NCBI GenBank assembly: GCA_964634605.1
Contig: CAZWLJ010000033.1
Coordinates: 1 to 39,742 of the forward strand
Reading direction: 5' to 3'
Length of the DNA stretch: 39,742 bases
From: UPXZ01 sp964634605
Lineage (GTDB): Bacteria > Bacteroidota > Bacteroidia > Bacteroidales > Paludibacteraceae
The position numbers and the translations under genes were made by a program. The notes under the pieces are model-generated. The model was not told where the DNA came from and did not search any database. It saw nothing but the letters and a program-made list of their open reading frames with translations. This document shows, in pieces, positions 16,128-23,631 of the stretch (positions are counted from its first letter, which is position 1; every line of letters starts with the position of its first letter).

Positions 16128-17960
16128 ATGACTGACATTATACACGTACTTCCCGATTCGGTTGCCAACCAGATAGCTGCCGGTGAGGTTATTCAGCGAC
16201 CGGCTTCCGTAGTAAAGGAGCTGGTCGAAAATTCAATCGATGCCGGTGCCCGTAATATACAGGTGGTGATTAAAGATGGCGGCAATACACTGATTCAGAT
16301 TGTGGATGATGGCAAGGGGATGAGTGAAACCGATGCCCGGATGTCGTTCGAAAGGCATGCAACTTCTAAAATCAGGCATGCAGATGATCTTTTTTCGCTG
16401 CGAACGATGGGATTCAGGGGTGAAGCGCTTGCTTCCGTGGCTGCAGTGGCTCAGGTGGAGATGCGAACCAAAAGAGAAGAAGATGATTTGGGAACACTCA
16501 TTGAAATTGCCGGAACCCGTGTCTTTCGCCAGGAGCTGGTTAGGTGTGACACCGGTACAAATATTTCGGTAAAAAATCTTTTCTTCAACGTGCCGGCACG
16601 ACGCCGCTTCCTGAAGTCACAGTCAACCGAAATGTCGCATGTACGGAATGAATTCTTTCGTATCGTACTGGTGCATCCTGATATCAGTTTTTCGCTGTTC
16701 GAAGCTGACAAGGAGGTGATGAATTTACCTGTCTCGTCTATCAAGGCAAGAATTGAGAACGTGTTCGACACGTTTATCAAAAAGAGGATGGATCAGCAGT
16801 TGCTGCCGGTAGAGGCATCAACCAGTCTTCTGAATATACGGGGTTACGTTGGCAGACCGGAATTCGCACAAAAAAACGCCCATCAGTATTTCTTTGTCAA
16901 TGAACGGTATATGCGTCATCCGTACTTTCACAAGGCTGTGATGGTGGCGTACGAAAAACTGATAAAACCGGGTGAATTACCAAACTACTTCATTTATTTT
17001 GATATTGATCCGAATCTCATTGATGTAAATGTTCATCCTTCAAAAACAGAAATAAAATTTGATAATGAACAGGCTGTATGGTCAATTATCCTTGCTACGG
17101 TGAAAGAAGCGCTTGGAAAATTTCAGGTTATGCCGCCACTTGATTTCGACCAGGAAGGCTCTCCGGATATACCCGTTCTGGATTCGACAACAAGGATTGT
17201 TCCTCCCAAAATCAATTTTGATCCTAATTATAATCCTTTTGGACCATCGAAATCCACACCCAAACACATCGATTACAACTGGGAAAAGCTTTACGATGAT
17301 TTTAGTAAAAACAAGGATAAGAATCATTCTGAATCCGGAATTTTTGTACCGGATGAGACTGATACTCCCACGCAGCAGCAACTCGAAGTGGCGGGCGGAC
17401 CGGCAGATTACCTCCAGTTAAAAATGAAATACATGCTCACCAGTGTGAAATCGGGACTTATGCTCATTGACCAGCACCGGGCGCATTTCAGAGTGCTTTT
17501 TGACAGGTATCTGCTTATTATAAGGAATCAGAAGGGTGTATCACAGCAAATTTTGTTCCCGGAGATTCTGGATCTGGATACGAATGAAGCTGTAATCATG
17601 GAGCGTATCCTCCCGGAATTGCTTTGGATAGGATTTGATATAGGGCTTTTTGGAAAAAACACATATGCTGTGAATGGCATACCATCAGAAATTGGATCAG
17701 GTTCAGTATTGCCGTTGCTGAAGGAGTTGATTGCAGAAGTTCAGATGACGGAGATGAGTGTCAGTGAATCCATTCAGGAAAAAATTGCTTTTGTTCTGGC
17801 GCGTAAAACAGCCATTCAGTATGGGCAAAGCCTGACACAGACAGAGATGACGCATCTGTTTGAAGATTTGTTCAGTTGCGATAATCATCAGTATGCTCCC
17901 GACGGAAAACCGATTCTTACTGTTTTACAAAACGAAGAAATAGAAAAGCGATTCAGGTAA
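16128..17960 (+). CDS. mutL: DNA mismatch repair protein MutL
   Basis: The GHKL ATPase that couples mismatch recognition by MutS to strand removal. The N-terminal motifs are intact: ANQIAAGEV (residues 13-21), KELVENSIDAG (catalytic E31, Mg-binding N35), DDGKGM, FERHATSKI and GFRGEALASVA. About residues 330-430 form a poorly conserved, proline- and asparagine-rich linker. In the C-terminal dimerization domain the usual endonuclease motif DQHAxxExxxxE is replaced by DQHRAHFRVLFD (448-459), and the final CPHGRP-type motif reads APDGKP. It therefore seems to lack the canonical nuclease site. The gene ends at a terminator shared with the convergent rprY. Confidence 0.95.
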   Translation: MTDIIHVLPDSVANQIAAGEVIQRPASVVKELVENSIDAGARNIQVVIKDGGNTLIQIVDDGKGMSETDARMSFERHATSKIRHADDLFSLRTMGFRGEALASVAAVAQVEMRTKREEDDLGTLIEIAGTRVFRQELVRCDTGTNISVKNLFFNVPARRRFLKSQSTEMSHVRNEFFRIVLVHPDISFSLFEADKEVMNLPVSSIKARIENVFDTFIKKRMDQQLLPVEASTSLLNIRGYVGRPEFAQKNAHQYFFVNERYMRHPYFHKAVMVAYEKLIKPGELPNYFIYFDIDPNLIDVNVHPSKTEIKFDNEQAVWSIILATVKEALGKFQVMPPLDFDQEGSPDIPVLDSTTRIVPPKINFDPNYNPFGPSKSTPKHIDYNWEKLYDDFSKNKDKNHSESGIFVPDETDTPTQQQLEVAGGPADYLQLKMKYMLTSVKSGLMLIDQHRAHFRVLFDRYLLIIRNQKGVSQQILFPEILDLDTNEAVIMERILPELLWIGFDIGLFGKNTYAVNGIPSEIGSGSVLPLLKELIAEVQMTEMSVSESIQEKIAFVLARKTAIQYGQSLTQTEMTHLFEDLFSCDNHQYAPDGKPILTVLQNEEIEKRFR

Positions 17961-17980
17961 AGCAAAAAATGACCTGACGT

Positions 17981-18028
17981 CAGAATACAAAAAATGCGAT
18001 GAGATTTCATCGCATTTTTTGTATTCTG
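17981..18028. terminator. Bidirectional terminator between mutL and rprY
   Basis: A perfect 22-base stem around tetraloop GATT. The left arm, 17981-18002, starts CAGAATACAAAAAATGCG; the right arm, 18007-18028, is its exact complement. An A6 run on the left and a T6 run on the right let it work for both convergent genes. Confidence 0.88.
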
Positions 18029-18044
18029 TACACCGTGAGGGTGA

Positions 18045-18752
18045 TTAATCTTCTTTTACCTGAGGCATAATCAGCTTATAACCTTTTCCGTGAATGTTGA
18101 TTATTGCAACGTTAGGATCGTCTTTGAGCAGCTTACGCAATTTGGTGATGTAAACGTCCATGCTTCGTGCATTGAAGTAGTTGTCGTCCACCCAGATTGT
18201 TTTCAGGGCAAAATTACGTTCCAGGATGTTGTTGGCATTTGCAGCAAGCAGGTTAAGCAGTTCCGATTCTTTGGTGGTCAGCTTTTTGGCTTTGCCATCA
18301 AATTCGAGAGTTTGTTTTTGCGCGTCGAATGTAAATCCACCAATCTGGTAAGTTACCACATCTTTTGATTTTTTACCGCGTACTCTGCGGAGAATCGATT
18401 CAATCCGATAGAGTAATTCTTCCATGCTGAATGGTTTTGAAAGGTAATCGTCGGCTCCCAGTTTGAATCCCTGCAGAATATCTTCTTTCATGGATTTAGC
18501 TGTAAGGAAAATAATCGGAACTTCGACATTCATAGCTCTGATGTCGGCAGCGAGGGCAAATCCGTCTTTTTTCGGCATCATCACATCCAACACACACAGG
18601 TCATATTTATTGCGTGTAAACGCTTTATAGCCGGCTTCTCCGTCAGGCTGCAGATCGCAGTCATACCCTTTTGTTTGCAGGTATTCTCTCAGTAACATGC
18701 CAAGATTTTCGTCGTCTTCGCATAGTAAGATTCTTACTTTTTCTTCGTTCAT
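18045..18752 (-). CDS. rprY: OmpR-family response regulator, RprY-like
   Basis: The DNA-binding half of a two-component system. The receiver domain occupies about residues 5-122, with acidic pocket E12/D13/D14 and phosphoacceptor D56 in CVLDVMMP, followed by conserved FLTAK and KPFSMEEL. A winged-helix OmpR/PhoB effector domain (about 134-230) ends in INIHGKGYKL. At 235 residues it is full length. It begins 4 bases after the kinase gene, so the two are translated from one mRNA. Similarity to RprY of Bacteroides fragilis is the basis for the name; the signal sensed is unknown. Confidence 0.88.
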   Translation of the reverse strand: MNEEKVRILLCEDDENLGMLLREYLQTKGYDCDLQPDGEAGYKAFTRNKYDLCVLDVMMPKKDGFALAADIRAMNVEVPIIFLTAKSMKEDILQGFKLGADDYLSKPFSMEELLYRIESILRRVRGKKSKDVVTYQIGGFTFDAQKQTLEFDGKAKKLTTKESELLNLLAANANNILERNFALKTIWVDDNYFNARSMDVYITKLRKLLKDDPNVAIINIHGKGYKLIMPQVKED

Positions 18753-18756
18753 AATT

Positions 18757-20274
18757 TTAGTAATTTTTAAGCGTTGGTATTATTATTGTAAATTTTGTTC
18801 CCAAACCGAGTTCACTTTCAACTTTTATAGTTCCGTGGTGATCATTCACAATTTTTTTCACATATGCCAATCCTAATCCGAATCCTTTGACATTGTGAAG
18901 ATTGCCGGTGGATACACGGTAAAATTTTTCAAAAATCCGTTTAATATTTTCTCTTTTAATGCCAATCCCGTTGTCTTCGACACTGATACACAAATTTTCT
19001 TTTTCGTTCCATGTTTCGATGCTCAGGATGGGCGATTTATCGCAGTATTTCAGAGCATTATCCATCAGATTAAAGATTACGTTGGTGAAATGCACTTCGT
19101 CAATCAGCAGCAGATCGTCATGTGCTTTCAGATTGGTATTTATTTCTCCTCCCCTGCTGGTCACTTTCAAAGAGAAACTGCTGATAATGTCTTTAATCAG
19201 GTTGTTGATATGTATTTCAGTCAGTTTAAGTGTCGCCTTTTCGTTTTCGAACATCGACATTTGAAGCACTTTCTCAACCTGAAGACTCAGCCTTTTTGTT
19301 TCATCTTTTATTACATTGGACACATGCTTGAGCATCGCCGGATTTTTACCTACTTCCGTATCCTGCAGCATTTGCGAAGCAAGCGAAATGGTCGAAATCG
19401 GAGTTTTAAATTCATGTGTCATATTATTAACAAAATCATTCTTAATAGTGTTCAGTTGTTTCTGCCTGAAAATGATGAAAATGGTAGTAATAAATATGCC
19501 AAGTGTGAGCAGTACTACTCCGATTGAAGGCAGAAGCAGGTTTAATGATTCAAAAATAAAGTTTTGTTTCGTAGGGAAAATAATCTGGATGAATGCTTCA
19601 TGTTGTGTGTCTTCTCTTGGAAACAGTTTCTGAAGGTATACATCCGTATTTGGATTTCCTTTTACATTGATGTTTTTATTACTCTGATAAATCACCTTGT
19701 TGTTTTTGTCCACAACCGAGTAATAGAATGGCAACTCGATGCCGTTACTCTTGAAATAGGTATCCAGAATCACGTCAAGTTCCAGAAAATCAACGCGCTC
19801 GCTGATATCTTTGTTTTCAGATTCATGCAGCCACCTGAATACAGCCTGATCAAGTATTGTTTTTGAACGTGAGAAATTGAGCTGAAATTTTTCACGCAGA
19901 AATTTTGAGGTTTCCTCTATTGTCGCTTTCCCGTGGCCTGTCGAAAGTCTGATGGAAGGCGCTGACGGATTTTTATTCCAGTCTCTGCGCACCGAATCGG
20001 TTATTCTCAGATCTGTCGAAGGTTTTCTGTATGAGTTTGAATTGTTGCCGTGCTGAATATATTGACCTTCTTCCAATGTTTGTGCCAGAAATTTTAAGGC
20101 TTCATTCTCCTCAAGTAACGTGACGGTCTGAATGAGACTCCTTTTAACGCCGTCATCAAATTGATTTTCAGCCAGTTCGGCATTAGCTGTCAGGTATCTC
20201 ACCTGAAGAACTAACAGTGCTCCGAATGTAACAGCCATCAGCAATATTAATAACCAAAGCGTACTTTTTTTCAT
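18757..20274 (-). CDS. rprX: Sensor histidine kinase, RprX-like
   Basis: A membrane histidine kinase paired with the regulator downstream. One membrane helix lies at about residues 5-24 and a second at about 248-269, enclosing a periplasmic sensor domain of roughly 220 residues without a recognised fold. The HisKA helix has phosphoacceptor H287 in NNMTHEFKTPIS. The ATPase domain shows the N box (NLMDNALKYC), the G1 box (VEDNGIGI) and the G2 box (GFGLGLAYVKKIV). At 505 residues it is close to the B. fragilis RprX type. Its -7 box ends only 7 bases before the ATG, suggesting a nearly leaderless mRNA. Confidence 0.88.
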   Translation of the reverse strand: MKKSTLWLLILLMAVTFGALLVLQVRYLTANAELAENQFDDGVKRSLIQTVTLLEENEALKFLAQTLEEGQYIQHGNNSNSYRKPSTDLRITDSVRRDWNKNPSAPSIRLSTGHGKATIEETSKFLREKFQLNFSRSKTILDQAVFRWLHESENKDISERVDFLELDVILDTYFKSNGIELPFYYSVVDKNNKVIYQSNKNINVKGNPNTDVYLQKLFPREDTQHEAFIQIIFPTKQNFIFESLNLLLPSIGVVLLTLGIFITTIFIIFRQKQLNTIKNDFVNNMTHEFKTPISTISLASQMLQDTEVGKNPAMLKHVSNVIKDETKRLSLQVEKVLQMSMFENEKATLKLTEIHINNLIKDIISSFSLKVTSRGGEINTNLKAHDDLLLIDEVHFTNVIFNLMDNALKYCDKSPILSIETWNEKENLCISVEDNGIGIKRENIKRIFEKFYRVSTGNLHNVKGFGLGLAYVKKIVNDHHGTIKVESELGLGTKFTIIIPTLKNY

Positions 20275-20281
20275 GACATTA

Positions 20282-20289
20282 CAAAGGTA
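20282..20289 (-). promoter_or_regulatory. rprX -7 box
   Basis: On the minus strand TACCTTTG, an exact TAnnTTTG match. Transcription would start at about 20278-20275, zero to a few bases before the ATG at 20274. There is no clear TTG at the -33 position; an AT-rich palindrome occupies it. Confidence 0.55.
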
Positions 20290-20302
20290 GAATAAAACGA
20301 AA

Positions 20303-20331
20303 TGTTAAATTAACATTTAACACTATTTAAC
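20303..20331 (-). promoter_or_regulatory. Repeated ATTTAAC boxes upstream of rprX
   Basis: The plus strand carries ATTTAAC at 20315-20321 and again at 20325-20331, exactly one helical turn (10 bases) apart. A related AATTAAC is at 20308-20314. The latter is part of the palindrome TGTTAA-A-TTAACA (20303-20315). OmpR-family regulators typically bind direct repeats with this period, so this is a candidate RprY autoregulation site. Confidence 0.4.
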
Positions 20332-20476
20332 CCGAAAAAAAATAAGAGATACATTTTTGAATTTTAATCAGATAACTATTTTTTAGAAATCTGTTATTAT
20401 ATAATTTAACGTTGAAATAATAAATTTGTTTATTTTTTATTTATTATTTTTTCTCGATTCAATGATGTATTATTTG

Positions 20477-20484
20477 TAATTTTG
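20477..20484 (+). promoter_or_regulatory. Candidate promoter of the transporter-deacetylase pair
   Basis: TAATTTTG matches TAnnTTTG. Transcription would start near 20488, about 17 bases before the ATG at 20505. The upstream region is very AT-rich and no clear TTTG -33 box is seen. Confidence 0.45.
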
Positions 20485-20504
20485 CAGAGAATTCAGACAG
20501 CAAA

Positions 20505-21752
20505 ATGAAACAGAATATACAAAAATGGTTTTCGCTCTTTATTTGTAACTTTTTTGGAGTTTTCAATGATAATTTTCTGAAGAATTCAATCATTTTCGTT
20601 TCTGTTGTTTGGTTTCTTCCTCCCTGGCTGTCTCATTCCCAGTTGATTTCCATAGTCAGTTCATGCCTTGTGATTCCCTACCTGTTGTTTTCGCCTATTG
20701 GAGGCCGTTTGGCGGTCAGGTATTCAAAACTCAGGGTTTTTCGGGTGCTCAAGTTGCTTGAAATACCGATTATGATGCTGGCATGTCTGGCATTTTTCAG
20801 GGAATGGGTTCTTCTTGCTATAATTTCGATGTTGATAATGGGTACACAGAGTGCTCTGTATTCACCTTCAAAATACAGTCTGATACGTGATATCGGTGGT
20901 GAGGAAGGTGCTTCGTTTGGCAGCGGAATGTTTGAAACTATGGCATTTCTCGGCATTCTGACGGGAACATTTGCCGCATCGGTTATTTCAGACCACTATT
21001 CCCTGTGGCTTTTCTCTGTAGTCATTCTGGGTGTGGCCGTATCAGGCTATTTAGCTTCAAAGTCAATCAGGGTTGTGGAATTGCCCTTAGGGGAGACAGG
21101 TTCTGAAACTCTCAATCCTGTTCGCTTTGTCAGAGAAAACTATCTTTATGCCAAAGGCCACCGGCTGGTAAACAGCGCTGTATTCGGTTCGTCGGCTTTC
21201 TGGCTTATTTCAGGTATGGTTCAGATGAATGTGATTATTCATTGTAAAAATGTGTACGGAGTTTCCAACTCGCTGACAGGTTTGGTAATGGCATTCGCGG
21301 CTGTCGGTATTGCGTCAGGTACTTCTGTTACCGGTAAATTTTCGGGCAATGTTGTCAGAAAAGGATTGATAATTCCGGCTCTTTCGTTCATGATCGTTTG
21401 TCTGACTCTGTTGATTTTAATTCCTATGCCTTTCGCTGCATTCGTTGCTGGAATTACGGTTTTTGCTTTTATTGCCGGTGTATTTCAGGTGCCATGCATG
21501 GCGATGATGCAGCACGCTGATCTGGGCAGAAAAAGAGGCGACACGATTGCTTACCTCAACATGATGAACTTTTTGTTTATACTGGCCGGAACTGGTTTGT
21601 TCTCGCTCACAACTGCTCTGACCAAAGAAAACAGTTACGCTGTATTCGGAGTTATGATAGTGGTATGTGCTCTTATTCTTTCGTATTTTGTATTCAGGTA
21701 TCCCGATTTCAGGACAGAGAGCCGTCTGCTGTTCAGAAAATTTCGTAAATAA
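20505..21752 (+). CDS. MFS transporter, lysophospholipid transporter (LplT)-like
   Basis: An inner-membrane carrier of the major facilitator superfamily with about 12 hydrophobic segments in 415 residues. The N-terminal FFGVFNDNFLKN and the loop GTQSALYSPSKYSLI are the features I associate with LplT-type lysophospholipid flippases. LplT normally works with an acyltransferase/acyl-ACP synthetase (Aas). No such domain is fused or adjacent here, so the substrate is uncertain. A polysaccharide deacetylase gene follows after 30-45 bases in the same direction, presumably in one transcript. Confidence 0.8.
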   Translation: MKQNIQKWFSLFICNFFGVFNDNFLKNSIIFVSVVWFLPPWLSHSQLISIVSSCLVIPYLLFSPIGGRLAVRYSKLRVFRVLKLLEIPIMMLACLAFFREWVLLAIISMLIMGTQSALYSPSKYSLIRDIGGEEGASFGSGMFETMAFLGILTGTFAASVISDHYSLWLFSVVILGVAVSGYLASKSIRVVELPLGETGSETLNPVRFVRENYLYAKGHRLVNSAVFGSSAFWLISGMVQMNVIIHCKNVYGVSNSLTGLVMAFAAVGIASGTSVTGKFSGNVVRKGLIIPALSFMIVCLTLLILIPMPFAAFVAGITVFAFIAGVFQVPCMAMMQHADLGRKRGDTIAYLNMMNFLFILAGTGLFSLTTALTKENSYAVFGVMIVVCALILSYFVFRYPDFRTESRLLFRKFRK

Positions 21753-21797
21753 CTTATATGTGTTTTTTCAAAGAATTTTGAAATGATCAGTTTTTAT

Positions 21798-22619
21798 ATG
21801 AACAACAAACGATTTATTCTTATTTTTTTAATTGTTGCTTTTGCTGCATGTAACCGGCCATCCAAAACTTCCGAAGGTAACAACAGCAATTATTCTCAAA
21901 CAGAAAAATCCGATTCTGAACGACAACGCAATTCAGCATCTGAAATTTATGCCAAAAAACAGGTGCCGGTTCTTTGCTATCACCGGATAGAAAACGGCCG
22001 AAACGATGAATACACCGTATCACCGGCAACTTTCGAGGCTCACATGAAAGCGCTTGCCGATAACGGATATCAGACCATCAATCCGGATGAGTATTATAAC
22101 TACCTGGTTTATAATAATGTACTGCCCGAAAAACCTGTTATGATAACGTTTGACGACTCCAGAGCAGAACATGCAACCATAGCAGCTCCCGTGATGGAAA
22201 AATACGGTTTCAAAGGTGTATTTTTTATCATGACCATTACTTATAATAAGAAAAACTACATGACAACCAGTCAGATCGCAGCACTTGCAAAATCCGGACA
22301 CACTGTAGGGCTGCACAGCTGGGACCATACACAGGCTACAAAATACGGCAACGATTCGATACTGAATAAAAATATAATTGAACCACGAAAAAAGCTGGAA
22401 GAGATAACAGGCAAACCGGTCGATTATTTTGCATACCCTTACGGATTGTACGATGAACAAACGACAAAACGGATGAATGACTATTTCAGGATTTCGTTTA
22501 TTTTATCCACAAAACAGGATTCTCTGTATCCGCTTCAGTCCGTCCGCCGGATGATAGCTCCTGAATGGAAGCCGAAAAGCCTGATACACGCTATGAACAA
22601 AACCTTCAGCAGGCGATAA
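21798..22619 (+). CDS. Polysaccharide deacetylase (NodB-type) lipoprotein
   Basis: A carbohydrate esterase family 4 enzyme that would remove N- or O-acetyl groups from a glycan. From the ATG at 21798 the signal peptide ends in lipobox AFAAC with Cys18; the ATG at 21783 would add five residues. The NodB core starts at VPVLCYHRIENG. The metal triad is visible as TFDD (with an adjacent Ser where Gly is usual) and HSWDH, and AYPYG supplies the third motif. A target on peptidoglycan or an exopolysaccharide is possible, but the sequence does not say which. It is coupled to the upstream transporter gene. Confidence 0.87.
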   Translation: MNNKRFILIFLIVAFAACNRPSKTSEGNNSNYSQTEKSDSERQRNSASEIYAKKQVPVLCYHRIENGRNDEYTVSPATFEAHMKALADNGYQTINPDEYYNYLVYNNVLPEKPVMITFDDSRAEHATIAAPVMEKYGFKGVFFIMTITYNKKNYMTTSQIAALAKSGHTVGLHSWDHTQATKYGNDSILNKNIIEPRKKLEEITGKPVDYFAYPYGLYDEQTTKRMNDYFRISFILSTKQDSLYPLQSVRRMIAPEWKPKSLIHAMNKTFSRR

Positions 22620-22680
22620 AGTGCTGACATCGTTGCTCAGGCTGTTGAAACCACCTGCAGGGCAACCTGCAAAACGTAAT

Positions 22681-22708
22681 AAAAAAAAGAACGGAAATTA
22701 TCCCGTTC
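22681..22708 (-). terminator. Terminator of the BamE/DUF4476 lipoprotein gene
   Basis: On the minus strand GAACGG (22708-22703) pairs with CCGTTC (22694-22689) around an 8-base loop, followed by TTTTTTTT. It lies 38 bases after the stop of the minus-strand lipoprotein gene. In the plus direction, where it could end the deacetylase mRNA, only TTAATTATCGTTTTT follows. Confidence 0.65.
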
Positions 22709-22745
22709 CTTAATTATCGTTTTTCGCCCGGCTTGTCAGAATGAT

Positions 22746-23396
22746 TTATCTGTTCCGCATCGAATCAATGGTTTTCCTTGCTTTCTCGCGTGAAGAAACA
22801 AACTTGAAATTATCCAGTATCAGATGCTGATTTTCCCAATCGATGATGCTGCCTGATATGATATTGAATGCCTGCAGCTTGTCATCATCAAATGAAAACA
22901 AATTCATCATCCGCACACACTGTTTGCAGTTAACGGATCTTCCCGAAATACCGCTTCTGATTGCGGCCATCTCGTCTTCCCTGAATGCCTGACGGCTTAC
23001 CACATTCAATAATTCCTGAAATTCACTGTCTCTCATCACGGCTGACACGTTTCCGCTTCCGGGATAATTATCCGGATAGGGAGTATAGTCCGGATAATTC
23101 ATTCCGGGATATGCACGGGAGTTGTAATACATATCTGCCGGAAGAGAATTCATGCTTTCCACCAGTTCATCGTAAAATCCGATAATCACTGTTTTCTCAG
23201 CTGTGGTGTATACCCACTCTTCACCATCACGATCAAAATTTCTGTAGTTAGGGTTACCGAGCATGCGTTTGATTTCGGTTTTTGTCATCCCTTTGCGGAT
23301 ACTCATCATGTTTTGGCTGGTAAACCGCCACATAGAGCAACTGCTTAAACTTAACCCTAAAATGATGACCAGCGTCAGGTATTTGTATGTTTTCAT
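22746..23396 (-). CDS. Lipoprotein: BamE/OmlA-like domain plus DUF4476
   Basis: A 216-residue lipoprotein with lipobox LSSC (Cys20). Residues about 28-75 (IRKGMTKTEIKRMLGNPNY, then EEWVYTT) look like the SmpA/OmlA (BamE) fold. About 85-118 is a proline- and tyrosine-rich linker. About 120-212 fits DUF4476, with the pattern FQELLNVVSRQAF ... MNLFSFDDDKLQAF. BamE proteins bind the outer-membrane assembly machine, whereas DUF4476 has no known role, so function cannot be stated beyond envelope location. It is a single gene, convergent with the deacetylase. Confidence 0.75.
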   Translation of the reverse strand: MKTYKYLTLVIILGLSLSSCSMWRFTSQNMMSIRKGMTKTEIKRMLGNPNYRNFDRDGEEWVYTTAEKTVIIGFYDELVESMNSLPADMYYNSRAYPGMNYPDYTPYPDNYPGSGNVSAVMRDSEFQELLNVVSRQAFREDEMAAIRSGISGRSVNCKQCVRMMNLFSFDDDKLQAFNIISGSIIDWENQHLILDNFKFVSSREKARKTIDSMRNR

Positions 23397-23571
23397 TGGT
23401 GTGATGAGATTAAAAAAACGTTTATCACTCTGATTCCTTGCGGATGAAGTATCCGGATATTTTTCAGATTCAAAAAAAGTACAAAAACTATGCTAAACAA
23501 ACAACCGGCTGGTTAATAAAAATGACAGCCGGAACTGATTAATACGATGCAGAACTGTGTGAATTATATAA

Positions 23572-23607
23572 GAATACAGCAGTCTTCCGAAGAAAACTGC
23601 TGTATTC
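23572..23607 (-). terminator. Terminator at the end of the beta-glucan PUL
   Basis: GAATACAGCAGT (23572-23583) pairs perfectly with ACTGCTGTATTC (23596-23607), with further pairing TCTTC/GAAGA in the loop. It lies 24 bases after the stop of the GH3 gene. The T-run on the minus side is weak (TTATATAATTC), so it may instead protect the 3' end of the mRNA. Confidence 0.6.
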
Positions 23608-23631
23608 AAGAATTAAAATATCCGAAATTTT

